This document shows positions 14,376 through 27,300 of a stretch of 64,000 bases of DNA, piece by piece. Source of the DNA: Paguma larvata. Its lineage: Eukaryota > Chordata > Mammalia > Carnivora > Viverridae. The stretch is taken from contig CM057826.1 in NCBI GenBank assembly GCA_030068075.1, positions 99,437,804-99,501,803 on the forward strand. Direction: 5' to 3'. Under the pieces are notes generated by a model. The model saw only the letters and a list, made by a program, of their open reading frames with translations, made no database searches and was not told the origin of the DNA. A program made the translations under genes and the position numbers. Positions within the stretch are counted from its first letter, which is position 1; each line of letters opens with the position of its first letter.

Positions 14376-15595
14376 ACACATAAATATAGGTATGTATAAA
14401 TCCAAACTTCTAGATTTGTGTATGTATACACAGGTATCTATGTATGTTTATATAGTTCTTTAAATGTTTCATACAAGGTAAGTATCTTCTCCATGCCAGT
14501 AATATTTTCACACTTTCACTGTAGTCTGCGTTTGGGAACATGCATTGTATTTCTAGGTATTTGGAAAATACACACCTTACAGTTTTATCCCTCGGGTAAT
14601 TTTTCTTCCAGGTAATCGACCTCTGCCTTTCTCATTACAAAGTTTAAATGAAGAGCAATGTTTAAGTCTTCCCATGTGACAGGGGAAGTTTCATGTATCT
14701 TTCTGAGCTCTTGCTGATATGAACAGAGATGTCTGTGAACTGCCTTTCCATGTGAAATATAAGGAAGCAGCACCCTAAATCTTCAAGCTACCATCTTTGC
14801 TCCTTGGAACTCTACTGACAGCAAACTACTATCTTGTGGCATGTACAGCTACAAAGGAGAAGAAAGCCTGGTACTTAACTAGCTATTTTGACTAGATGCT
14901 TTAATAATATTTTTATACTTAAAACTTTTTTTTTTTTTTTTTTGCCAAAACAAATCTAGAGGTGGCCTTCCACTGATTTCGTGCCAACGATGTCGAGAAC
15001 ACTTTCGAATGTGCACACATGCATGCAAGGTTATTTTTATTACGTTGCTCTTTTCCACTTGATAGGATTTCCTGTTTACCAGCACTAACAATTCTCATGT
15101 TATATCTCCTTTCTATGTATCTATCATCTTTTTCTCTCATTTTTCTTTTTCTTTGGATTCTAGAAGAGCTATGTCTGCATTTCTTCTTTACAACACTACA
15201 TTTATTTTCAACCATGTTAATTCTATCCTAATTATCTCCCCTATGGATTTTAATGTGCTATCACATTTGTAATTTCTTTACGATCACTCTTTTAATGGTT
15301 TCACTTCCATTTCATTCCACCCTATCATTTTTTTCAACTCATAAACATTTAACTGCTTTCTGCCCCTCTTTCATTAGGGCCATGTCATTTTGAAGCAGTA
15401 AACCATTGGTGAAGGTCTGTTCCTTCTTCTAGTCTTCTATTTGATCTCCCCTTTCCTTTACGGAGCAACCCTGTTGAGCAGGCTGAGCTATATTTTTCCT
15501 ATCTCGAGATCACGAAGCAAGGAGAAGTCTACCCAGACCTGGTGTTGGCTCTGAGCTACTCCTGATCCACTGAGCGCTGGCTTCAGAACTGGAGT

Positions 15596-15618
15596 CGGCC
15601 GGCCGGCCGGCCGGCCGG
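15596..15618 (+). repeat. (GGCC)n microsatellite, 23 bp
   Basis: Five GGCC units plus GG after a C: a perfect G+C tetranucleotide array in AT-rich intron 2. Confidence 0.97.
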
Positions 15619-17194
15619 TTGAGATGAACAGTTCCCAGGCCAATTCCCAGTGTGGTTTTCATTCCAATGTCATTTCACTGGCCTGAAAGAAAACTTCTGC
15701 CTTCACTGCCTGGCGCTGAATGTCAGAGAACTCTATCGGCGTACTAAAACTCTCAGTCAACGCAGGTCTTTCTAACGCTTCTCCACCCCCAACACTTTAC
15801 TTTTGTGGAGGAATCATCTCAGGATGTAACAGTAAAACCCCCGTCCCAAGATCTCAGCTTCGCCCCGTTCTTTGCCGAGTTATGACCTCTCCCACTAAAT
15901 AAGAAAGCACCGTTGAAAGAGGAAGGGAAGGGCACTCTAGGGACTGCTGCCAGGGCTCTTTCTGAATTACGGGCAGAGAGTGGGGGGAGGACATGGCTCT
16001 GCCTACCTATCTACAGGTGGCCAAAACTTACTCTCTGTTTTTAAACCCAGTTCTGTTTAGTTTACAGTAGACATTTCTCACTTTAGAATCCAAGTGGTTT
16101 TCTCCACCTCCTTAGGAACCCTAGCGAGAAGTCTCAAGAGGCTGTGTCCGGACCACCAGGCAGAGACCTTTTTAAGTCAGGAAACTTTCAAATGTTTTCG
16201 AGGATAAAAACATGAGTACAAATAAAAGCATCCAAGAAGTTTCACTGGCACTCACTGCCTGAGACTATCTCTGTGCAAGATCACATGGTCCTTTTAAACA
16301 CCCAGAAATAAAATTCACCTGTGCCTTTCACGTGCTCTCACCTCCCCTCCTGTCCTTGGAATTCTGGAAACAGAAACACAATGTTTATGTTATAAACTTG
16401 GCGGTGACTGACTTTCCTGAGAAATAAAAGTTTGACATTCAAAGGAATTCAGTCATTAGCCAGACTTTAAAATGGCATTTACTGCTAACTGTGACACAAC
16501 TTAGGTTTAAGACTTCAGCTTCATTTGAGTCCACTTGGGATTTCTTGTACTTCTGCATTTCAAGGAGCCAGCATCCATATGCCAAAACACATAATTCTTA
16601 TGATGGACACACTCAGCTTTTTGGTTTTTAAACAGGTAATAACCAGCCTGTGCTCCATTTGAATCTAAATATCATTATAAGTCAGAAAGAAGAAAGTTTC
16701 AAATTCAGGTAAACACGTGAAACAGACATAAACTTCTTCCAAAATAACAGGTATGGAAGGAAAACCATTTATCGATGGCACATAACTTTTACCTATCTGA
16801 TCGAGGTTTATATCTTCCCCACGAAAACTGTGTATACATACACACATATACCCAAAACTTTGTCTTGGTTTCATGGCCTTGTCAGTCTCCTTGGGATGCA
16901 ACCCCTTAAAATATTTAACAGACATAAGAAAATGCTGTGAGTCGTATGTAAAACAAAGGTAAATCTGTTGTGTGGTTGTATGAATGTAACAGCCAATGAA
17001 ACTTAACAGATACAACAAACAGAATCAAAGACCACCCAAAAAGTTGCAACTATCTGGTTTCTTCAGTTACTGATAACGTCACAAAGGACTGCTTCCCCAG
17101 AGCCACATAACTGCCTGCTGGAGTGTTTCTGAACCCTCTGAATGCTCCTTCAGTGGGGCCCCTCCTTTGTTAAATATTTGCACAATCCCCTGGG

Positions 17195-17310
17195 CTTTAC
17201 CTTCTTAATCACAAAAATGATGGTCATAATGCAATCTGTGCAGGGTGGATGTAAGAATCAAACGAAAATATTCCTATGAAATGCCGAGCAAAATGTCCGG
17301 CAAACAGTTA
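17195..17310 (+). mobile_element. MIR relic (3' half)
   Basis: TTCTTAATCACAAAAATGAT, then GGATGTAAGAATCAAACG and CCGAGCAAAATGTCCGGC fit the 3' half of MIR. Confidence 0.45.
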
Positions 17311-18765
17311 AGTCTGCAAAACTTTCAGGGACTTTTTTAGTAGTAAAGTCTTGTTGACATTTGTTAATATAAGGTACATTTTCCAAAAGGCATTTTCCAC
17401 ATTTAAATACAACCATGGGGAAAGTCTGGTACCATGACTGACTGTAACATATACTTTTGATGTGTCCTAACCAAATGCACTAAATCTCACTCCTTGGTAC
17501 TCAGTAGAAATTTGATATTATTTAGCAATAAAGTCTTTTTGCTCTAATCTTTTTGAATCTGTCTCCTTCAAAAATAGGAAATTCACTTTTTGGTTACCTA
17601 AAAAAGCAAGTCAGCAACGTTGTGAAATACTTTCAAATTATAAAGTAATGATACAAATGAAGCCATGTTTCTACAATTAGGACACGGGGATGGAAAGATA
17701 GATTTAAATGAACCATTAACTGATAAAGAAGCAACGGTCTTAAACATTAAACATTATTTTAAAACATAGGATAAAAATAAACTCGGTGGTGTTTAATGCA
17801 GATTCACAACAGATTCTCTCATTCACAACCCTGAGTAATTTTGAAAACCGACTTTTCCAAGAACCAACAGCACAGGGGAACCAATATGAGTTTTTCTCCC
17901 TTTTGGCAATGGTACCGTGTGCCAAGTCTGAGTTGTGGCACTGTGGCAGCTTCTTTCCTCAGGATAAAACTTAAATGATGAGGATGACCCCAACAATATG
18001 GCTGACTTCACAATGCAGCCTTGCCCAGTGCCATGCTCCTGTGTTGCCTCTTGGGCACATATTCTAGTACTTCGATCACATAAATTTGAAGAGCTCTGAA
18101 AAAACAAATCTTTCTAATCAGAATAGACAAATGTTAAAACCATCACCCTCTCTACCTGCCTTGGAAAATTTAACAAAAACCCCACTAGACAAATACTGAA
18201 CTCTGAGCACCTATCGTGTCAACAAATTGAATTACACCACACAGACGCAGCGCAAGGGAGGCATTCCGTGAACGTCTCTTAATTCACTCATGAACCACAA
18301 TGTGTCAAACTGGAAGTCACCAACTAATTTAGATGTCAGCAATCCCTCAGTGTCCACCAAGAGAGGGAGAGCATAAATTCTCAGACTGGTGAAATATATC
18401 CTAAGATCATTAAGTGCATAGTTTTGCAAAAAAAAACTTGCTACCAATTTGTCACTTTCATTAGCAATAATCCCATCTAATTTCCGGGCCCAACCTCTAC
18501 ATCAGATCTTTCGGTGAGGTCACGTGAGCACATCTGCCCAATCATCTCGGCTTGCGTTCCCATCCACATCCCTTCACCACTTACCCTTCTTCTGGCTTCT
18601 GGGCTGAAGTACTACCGAAATACTACTAGGGAGAACTTAAGTTTTCTGGGTTTTGTTTCTCCAACAATTCTTATGAGTAGGAATGGAGAAAGTTTTACTG
18701 ACCAAGTGTCAGTAAGAGGTTAAAGCAAAAATACAGCCAAAACTCAGAAGAGACAGTATCTACTT

Positions 18766-18989
18766 TGTTAAAAATTTTTTAAACATTTATTCATTTTTGA
18801 GAAAGAGAGAAAGAGACAGAGTTTGAGTGGGGGAAGAACAGACAGAGAGGAGGAGACAAAGAATCCAAAGCAGGCTTCAGGCTCTGAGCTGTCAGCACAG
18901 AGCCCCAAGAGGGGCTGGAACTCACAGACTACGAGATCATAACATGAGCTGAAGTCAGACGCCCAACCGACTGAGCCACCCAAGTGCCC
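18766..18989 (-). mobile_element. Feline-type SINE with perfect 17-bp target duplication
   Basis: Reverse orientation: T-rich end first, then GAGA-rich, CAGGCTCTGAGCTGTCAGC and the GACTGAGCCACCCAAGTGCCC head. It is flanked by identical AGAGACAGTATCTACTT copies at 18749-18765 and 18990-19006. The perfect duplication points to a fairly recent insertion. It lies in intron 2, sense to the gene. Confidence 0.95.
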
Positions 18990-21900
18990 AGAGACAGTAT
19001 CTACTTCTTATCTTACAACTAGAAAACGCTAAGATCAGAAGGGGCTCAGGAATAAGAACAAGAATTGAGAAGGGGAAGGAGGAGGCGGAGAGAAAGAGGA
19101 ACAGGAAGAGGAGGAAGTATTAAGGAATTTATAGGAAGCAAAGTAGAGTGGAATTTCTAACCCAAATATTGTATCACAGAGATTTCTATTTCACTTATAC
19201 CCACATCATCACTATCTTGGAAATCACATTTTAATCATCAAATTACAAAGTCTCCTACAATACAGTGTAATAAATTCACAGTGAGAACTTCAGTATGCAT
19301 CAAACTGTGACGGGATAGATGAAACCATAGGCACCGTATAATGCAAGCTACCATCTGAAAATAGATGAACAGATGAATGCAAATACCTCCAAGCAAGAAA
19401 GTATCCAGAAAAGGTATTCCTGAAAGTGACAGCCATACTTCAGATGGCAGAAAGCCACTGGGACAAAGTCCTGCATACATAATTAAATAGGAAGGTCTGC
19501 AGCTTGTTTTTGTTTTCAAGTGCAAAGTTCTATTTTATCAAACCATTTAACAATGTATATATGGTGCATGGAATTATCATGGTAAAAACAAACTTCCTGT
19601 GGTCGTTTATAGAAATTAGTTTGTAAGAAGAACACATTTATAAAGTATTCTGACAGTATTTTGTTAAACCTGACATTTTAGAGATTATACCCAAGAAATC
19701 AAAATAAAGTCAACTTTAGTACACCCTAACTTCTCTATTTAGATTAGTTTCATTGAAAGCCCACGAACTGTTTTGGTACTCAATGCTATAACATCAACCA
19801 AGACCTCAAAACATTAGATACAATCCATCATGCAATTATGCTTCTCATTTCTAGCTATCATATCAAGTTATTTTTGCCTACTTCAGCCTTCAAACCAAAG
19901 TCGTGTTATTCCTCATGGAAATGTGTTCGCAACAAAGACACACATATATGCAATAGTCAGCTGTACTAAGAAAAACATGGATATGTAAATGACATCACAT
20001 ATTTGGCATTCTTTCTTGCCAGAGGCACAAAATTCTCCCCGTTTTGGATGCTACTTAGCAGATGCAAGGCAACATTTGTTGTCAAATTTAAGAATTTCAA
20101 TTGTCTATTTTCTCAAACCCTGACTTAGGGAAGAAGTGCTTATTAATCAGAATTTCTCCTGTACTCAACAAAGATGCAGTCCCCTGGAAACCAGAGAAGA
20201 CTGACTTCAAAGTTATCAAAGAATCTAGTGACAACTAAATGAAAAAGGAAACATTGTCGCAATACAGAGTTCTATTTTTATGACAAAGAAAATTTCATTG
20301 GAGCATCACCATTAGCTGGGTGGATAGTAAACAGAATAGGCTCACTCCACTTTAGAGACCCGGCTTGAGCCAGAGGTGTGGAGGCTTTATTTACATTGTA
20401 CAGATATGGACATCGGATGTTTTGCCCATTCTGGAAAAAAGAGCGCACAATGAAATGTCTGTAGCCAAAACCCTTGAGGAAATCATCTGAACACAGATCT
20501 AACCTAAGAAAATATAACTTCCATACCGAAGTTCTGTGATTCTAAATGACACAGGTAATGATAACACGACAGAAATCTTTTCCTCAAATAATGTCTTATC
20601 TGTAACCTTGAACTTAACTGTCCAGGAAAAGAGAAAATAGAGTCCTTCTGGTCAAATAACAGACTGGAGGAAGGAGGGAGCAATGTCTTCTCCTCTGTTT
20701 GGGGACACCAAGGGTGCTCCCTACTCATCTGCCCTCAGGGTTTGCCTGATTCCTAACACGGCCAGCCAGCTCAGGGCAGAACTTTTTTGCTAAAAAGCAG
20801 CCAAGGTGAGAAGCTCTTCTTTGTCAATTTTCTTCTCATCGATACACAATTGTTAATTAGGATTACTTCCCTTCCTCGTCTCATTTCTGGGGAGACAAAA
20901 TAATTAAAATTAGCAAGAAAAGTGTCTTAAAAATCAAGGATCTAAAAAGAACAGAAGTGCTGACACTCAGGAGGGGAGAACTATATTATAATACGTAACC
21001 TAACACATGAGTAATATATTCTGGGGTCATAAGAGTGGTTAGGCACATCTGATTTTATCAGAAATAATTATCACATTTGTTTTCTCCAGACCTAGTCTTT
21101 AATCATTTATATTGATTATATCTTTGGGAAATGTATTTCATTTCATACTAAAACACAGAGGTCAAACACTTAAATTTTTACACCTGGGTAAAAATCTTGA
21201 GCGTACTTAAAATCTCCAGTTGGTCAGAAGTTAGAGGCAGGGCTCTACAGCCTTCACCTTCAAATACCCTCTAACCAGCCCTACTTTCTCACAAAAGCAG
21301 CATGGTCAAAGCAGAGTGGGCGGTCAGCACCAAAAGTCAGATGTCTTACCCCACCATCCAGGGGACATCAGCAGGACAATCCTCTGACCTCATAGCAAAG
21401 TCCCACTTAAGTAGGAAAAAAAGTGGAGACAGTTATGACAAGGTCTAATCTCAACTGAAACAGAATTCATAAAGGCAGGAATTTGTGAAGCAAAGCCAAT
21501 TACTTTCCCAGGTACTATCTGGGTGAGTTACAACCACATGTTATGACCATGAGTCTCAGCAAAGGTGCGTTTCTGGATCAGGTCGCTATCTTCTGTGATC
21601 TCTGTACACGATAGTCAATTTATATGATTTATTACAGCCTTGCCTTCTACAAGGAATGACAACCATGGAGGGGCACTCAAATGCTGAGAGTGATAAATGT
21701 AAAAATAACCTGGGACTCACTGTCGGGGTCTGAAACAGGGATGGTTAGGGGTGTGCAAATGGGGGATGGAGGCAGGTATGAACTCAGACCCCTAAGTGAC
21801 CTCAAAAGTTAGCAGATTCCAACATTTGTTATATTCTGATATGGTCACTAGCTTGTATAGTAAACTAGATTCTAGTTTGTCCCTAGAATCTCACTAGTCT

Positions 21901-22679
21901 AAATGTTCTATATTACCATGACTTTAATTAAATAATTGCAAAATAAAGTTTCAAGAAATAGCCCCACTGGACAGCTTACTTATGAGGAAAAGGAATACAT
22001 TCTCATTCCTTTATCCCTACGTCTCCACTACCATCATTTCTTTGTATAGACAGGAAGTAGGGACCGTGGCTGAATGGGGTTGGGTGATCACGAAACGCAA
22101 GGCCAGTGTCTGAAGAGCCTAATGCAGGAATAGCTAGCATACTGTCTTTCAACAGCATGGTGCCCCCAAGGACCACGTGACACCCATTTTGCACACCCTT
22201 CACCTGTACAGAAGGGAGTTCTCTCCGAAGGTCAAACAGGGCTTGACTAGGTTGTGGGAAAGTGTAATGTGAAACTCCTACTGGCAATTTTAGCCCCCAT
22301 GCAAAGGGAAGGAGACGAAAGTAGGAGAGAGGGAATAAAATCTGTGCCTGAGGACATTTGCTCCTCTTGACACATGTTCTAATCACCTTGCTTAAGTGGC
22401 TGACAGTACCCACTATCAACTTAACACACTTTCCCACTAGCAGAACTACCTAAGTCCTGGAGTATTAAATAACAGCTTGGGAGACACGGTATGCAATGGT
22501 CAAGGCCAACGCTGCAAGATTCCTCAGATGTGAATGACGGGAAATAATAAAGAAACTGTGATTTCTAAACACAGGATGGGCTGTCATAGCCTCATGTGCC
22601 TATGCATGACATACAAAGCACATGGCTTCTTTCAAGTCACCTGGGATGTGAAACAGCTAGATGAGGAAGCCCAGAAGCT

Positions 22680-22830
22680 AGCCTTTATCCACTTAATGAG
22701 AATCTACTGCACTGTTCTAGATGCTTGGGATAATGGAGGGACAACCAAGATCTCCGCCCTCACGGAGCCTCCAGTCTACCAGAGGAAACAGATGATAAAT
22801 ATCAACATGGTTGGTAAATGCTTTGCAAAA
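22680..22830 (-). mobile_element. Old LINE2-like relic
   Basis: Words resembling 'CTACTGCACTGTTCTAGATG', 'CGCCCTCACGGAGCCTCCAG' and AACAGATGATAAATATC occur in the usual order of this common mammalian repeat. Family assignment is from memory and tentative. Confidence 0.4.
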
Positions 22831-23335
22831 GCAGAGGGACAGGTTGCCACGTGAAATTAAGGTGAGCAGAACCAGCCTCCGTGAGACTTGAGCCAAAAGT
22901 CAAGAGTAGGTCACCCAAGAGCTGCCCAAGCAGAGGAAAGGATGCACAGCTCTGAGGTGGGGGGAGAAGGGCCAGGATATCAGAAGGCATGCTATCCCTT
23001 CAAATCTTGAGGCCATTTTTCATCACTACTTCCTGGCACAAAATAGGGATGCAATTCAGGCTGACTGAGTGACTTGAAGGCCAATGAACATAACAATGTC
23101 CAATGAACACATTTCATTCAATTGACAGGCTGGGCTTCCTAAGAAACTGTATGCAAAATGTACTGTTGGAAGGTTTTATCAGCTTTCGAAGGAGTTTCGA
23201 AAGCTAACCTTCACAGCTTTATTTCCAGGAACATTCACGGAAAGCGGAAAAGTGCGTTCTATTATGGAAGAAGGAATCCCTCACAGCAAGTCTACTTTTG
23301 GCCAGAGTTCAATGACAACTTTCTTTTAAAAAGAG

Positions 23336-23549
23336 ACTGGGCACCTCAGTGGCTCAGTCAGTTAAGCATCTGACTCTTGATCTTGACTCAGGTCATGGTC
23401 TCAACAGTTCATGGGCTCGAGCCCTGAGTGGACAGCACAAAGCTCTCTTAGGATTCTCTCTCTCTCTCTCTCTGCCCCTCCTTCACTTGCGTGCACATGC
23501 TCATTCTCTCTCTCTCTCAAAATAAATAAACTTTAAAAACAATTTAAAA
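23336..23549 (+). mobile_element. Feline-type SINE, first of a head-to-tail pair
   Basis: Diverged head (GGGCACCTCAGTGGCTCAGT), B box GGCTCGAGCCC, (CT)n and AATAAATAAA tail. It runs directly into a second copy in the same orientation. Part of the central body is missing ('GTGGACAGCACAAAGCTC'). Confidence 0.9.
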
Positions 23550-23800
23550 GGGGTGGCAGAGTCGCTCAGTCAGTTTAGCATGCAACTTCCACTCAGGTCA
23601 TGATTTCGCAGTCCATGAGTTCCAGCCCTGCATTGGGCTCTGTGCTGATAGCTCGGAGCCTGAAGCCTGCTTCGGATTCTGTGTCTCCCTTCTCTCTCTG
23701 CCCCTCCCCTGCTTGCACTCTGCATCTCTCTCTCTCCCCACCTCGAGAAAAGAAACAAAAATAAAAATAAAAAAACATTTAAAAAAAATTAAAAAATAAT
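23550..23800 (+). mobile_element. Feline-type SINE, second of a head-to-tail pair
   Basis: Diverged head (GGGGTGGCAGAGTCGCTCAG), near-complete body with GTGCTGATAGCTCGGAGCCT, then a long A-rich tail with AAAATAAAAA units. It begins where the preceding copy's A-tail ends, so it probably inserted into that tail. Confidence 0.92.
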
Positions 23801-26160
23801 AAGAGTATGTTTCAAGAGCACAAGAACCACACGAATACCATGCAGGTAGGAGTGAGCACCCTCTATCTATCCCACACCCCTTACAGGGTGTGCCAACTCC
23901 CCACAGGACACAATCTCAACAGGAGGTTAGCGTTTGATCCTTAGACCTCAAAGGTAACCTTCAAAATAAAATAAAGACAGTCAAACATGAAAAACAGGCT
24001 AAATCAAGTGAGGGAGGGGGACCAGAAAAAGAAAAAAGGGCTAAAGAATTCAATGGCGGTAAGAAAAGAAGTATCCCCTCTGTCTGCCCCACAATCTGTC
24101 ACCGCAAAGGCTCCCAAATAAACATACACGGGGGCAAAAACGAAGCTGAATCCCATAATTGTCCTTATACTTTCCTTGTCAATGTGACATGTAACTAGGA
24201 GCTACTGAATTCTCATTTCATAGCAGTCATATATAAATGAGATTAGAAGGCTACATTTCTGGAAAATCTATAATTTAATACTAAAGCCCCCTCACCATCT
24301 CCTATTTCAACTGCCTATTTAACCTTTCGGTTACTCCTAATTACTCATTTATATTTACACCCGCTATTTCTAATATCTGCATGCACACTGTCATAGTTTC
24401 TTTCTTAAATTCTGCTAAAAAAATTTTAGTCTACTCTCCATGTATTAAAAAGAAAAAAGAAAAAGCTGTTAAATGTCTCTATTGTCACCACATCAGATGC
24501 GAAAGAAAGCATTATAAAATAGGTTAGGATCTAAAAAGAGAAAATCGCTTTGCTTATAATGAAAATTTACACTTAATAGCAGTTATCAAATGTAATTTTG
24601 CTTAGAAATTATTTTTACAAAATCTTGTGTCACTAATCTTGACAAGGTATGCCTTTTTCCACCTTTTAAATTATCTTTTCTAGTAATTCAACACAGATAC
24701 TTACAGGATTCTGTAATCTTTTGTATTCTCAGAGAAATTAAGTAATTTTTCCTTTTGAATTAGCCTATTTTAGGTATTTTTTTTTAATTCAAAAAATAAA
24801 CAAATTAAAAATATGTAGTTTGGTGGGAAAAAAAACAATTACATTCATACCCTCCATCTGCTAAATGAAACGCAATGGTAGACAAAACCATATATACATA
24901 TGCAGAGTCAATGTTTTATGATTTTCTTGCACAAAAAATTAACATTTGCTTTTGAACTATATAGTTGAAAACAGTATTTGGACATGACTTATAAAGTACA
25001 GTATAATGTTCATCAAACAAGCATCCCTTTTGGGTCAGGCAGAGGAGGAAAAAGCACAACCCCTTCAGGTATCTCTAGGCAGGGACTCTTGACTTTTAAA
25101 AGTATTCCCTATCCTATTATTACTCAATGCTAAAAGGCGCTATTTATCCTTACATTCTGCTCCTGTATTCTTGTTACCTCCTTCATACGTGCTAGAATAA
25201 GCCAACGTTAAAGAAGGTATGAGCGTATCAGAATCCCTTCCAGAAAGACACTGTAGTGCCCCAGGCAGTTTGACTCAACATGCAACCACGACAAATGGGT
25301 CCGACTAAACGTACCTTGCCAAACCTTTTTCAGTCTGAGAAAATAAAAAAAAAAAAAAAACTATGTTGGAAAGGAAAAAAAAAAAAAAGCTTGAAATTTA
25401 CCGATGAAGAAATGAGTATTTAACAAAGGTGGTAACAGCAAAGCGAGGCAAAGGGCTAGTCTGTGGAAAGGACTGGAGTGTGGACCACCGCCAATAACAA
25501 GGAGTGGTTTTTGAATCAAGGTGGTTTCCATTTAAGAAAAGCATTCAGAAATTTTTTTCTTATCGTGAGGGCCAAGCACGGGAGAGGCATTAATGCCACA
25601 AATGACATTGCCCACAAAGGAAGAGAACTCCCTCTACCTCTAGACTGAGTATAGGATTAGGTTTCAGAGTTAGCCACAGTGTTTCTGGAGAGGAAACCAA
25701 GAGGTAGATACCAGGTTATAAAAACAATGGTTTCTTCTCTGTTGAGTTCTGGGGTCACTTTATTACTTTCTACGTTTCTCCACACAAATCAAATTAATGT
25801 TACATCTATCTACTAACATTAGACTTACCCTTTTCTTTCCTCAAATGATTATTTATATGTATTAAGACCAATTACAGAATAAGAATGCAGGAAATGTTTA
25901 ATTCAATGGCAACTAGAAAAACAGAGTTTGAAGACCTTGAACTAGGTCTCATACACCATCTCCATCCTTTGACCACTCCCTACCCCACAAACACGAATTT
26001 CCAGTCTTGTAATGATTGACCCAGCTTTCATGTACCATATATAAATTCAGATAAGGTTGCCAAAGTGAGTTTCTGCTCAGAGCATACTACAATCTGACAC
26101 AAATCTTAGGCTTTTCTTTAAAGAAAAAAAAAAAAGGTGCCACGAAGCAATCGCTCATTA

Positions 26161-26565
<405 letters not shown>

Positions 26566-26700
26566 TTACGTTTCTATGGGAAGTGAATTCAGAGAGTATG
26601 TTAAGATTCCTAATATGTGTCCAGCGGAGGACAAAGGACAACTCTCCAAAGGTTTAAGAGGAGAGGTGACTGGATGTCCGGCTATCCATCTGTCCTCCAT
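26566..26700 (-). promoter_or_regulatory. uORF2 in the PIK3R1 leader (44 codons, in frame with p85alpha)
   Basis: The ATG at 26700 opens 44 codons, starting MEDRWIAGHP and ending in TAA at 26568-26566. It is in the same frame as the p85alpha ATG, with 19 sense codons between the TAA and that ATG. Only readthrough of this TAA would give an N-terminally extended product. The TAA is the upstream in-frame stop that fixes the main start. The start context is good (G at +4). Confidence 0.6.
26654..26689 (-). promoter_or_regulatory. uORF3 in the PIK3R1 leader (11 codons), nested in uORF2
   Basis: The ATG at 26689 lies 11 nt inside uORF2 in a different frame and runs 11 codons to TAA. With uORF2 it gives two overlapping start choices, so ribosomes leaving this stretch would do so from two different stops. 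Confidence 0.5.
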
Positions 26701-26767
26701 CAATGGTGTGACTGAAGACAGAGTGCCACTTCCTCTGCGGCCCGCAGTCCTCCCACTGGTTTCCTTT

Positions 26768-26851
26768 TCAGCAACTCATCAACACTTGGCCTCCAGGCTG
26801 ACTCCCACAGCGAGGCCCAATCCTTTCTGACACTCTTGTCACACTGTCCAT
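26768..26851 (-). promoter_or_regulatory. uORF1 in the PIK3R1 leader (27 codons)
   Basis: The first ATG in exon 2 (at 26851) opens a 27-codon frame ending TGA at 26770-26768. A second ATG in the same frame lies at 26779. It is out of frame with p85alpha and ends about 260 nt before the main start, far enough for reinitiation. No function can be assigned to the peptide; the likely role is tuning translation. Confidence 0.6.
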
Positions 26852-26894
26852 CTGGCGTCTGATTTTACTGTTGCGCTCCACACACGAGCTTCAC

Positions 26895-26914
26895 CTAGCA
26901 AAGGAAAAACAAGA
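26895..26914 (-). other. Intron 1 acceptor and polypyrimidine tract
   Basis: Reading on the minus strand, 26914 to 26895 ends in a T-rich run followed by TGCTAG, directly before exon 2. This is a standard strong 3' splice site and decides the exon 2 start. Confidence 0.85.
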
Positions 26915-26964
26915 CTTATGAATGAACATCACACTTTGCCATCTGTGTGAATTTGAATTTCTAC

Positions 26965-27300
26965 TTCCATTCAACAAGTATTTAATCAATTTGGCATACA
27001 CACATGGCCAGTGTGCTAATGCTCAACATGATATATACGACAGAGATTAGTAAGAAGGTCCCTGCCTTCCAAGAACACCAGGCAGGGGTGGGAGGTGTGC
27101 TGGCATGTGGCAGCGTCTCAGAGATAAGAATGGTAAACAAGGAACCATAACACTAGGTCAATATCCTGAGACAGACAGAGACTAACTGCTACTGGGTTCA
27201 AATGAGGGAGAGACGACATCTAACTGCAGGGATCTAACGAGAGAATGGAATGCATGGCATGATCTAAGGTAAGGTGTGACTAAGCAAATGTCATATTCTG
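26965..27300 (-). mobile_element. Old LINE2-like relic just upstream of exon 2
   Basis: CCATTCAACAAGTATTTAATC, GTCCCTGCCTTCCAAGAAC and later GGGTTCAAATGAGGG resemble an antisense L2 tail. It lies 70 bp inside intron 1 from the exon 2 acceptor. Confidence 0.45.

Noticed and set aside
22003..22437. 144-codon minus-strand ORF in intron 2
   Set aside because: Not recognisable, without codon or domain signal, and within chance expectation.
23570..23778. Arg/Glu-rich ORFs near 23.6 kb and similar ones at 6.5, 18.8, 41.7, 42.2, 57.4 and 60.6 kb
   Set aside because: All are translations of SINE bodies and their CT-rich parts.
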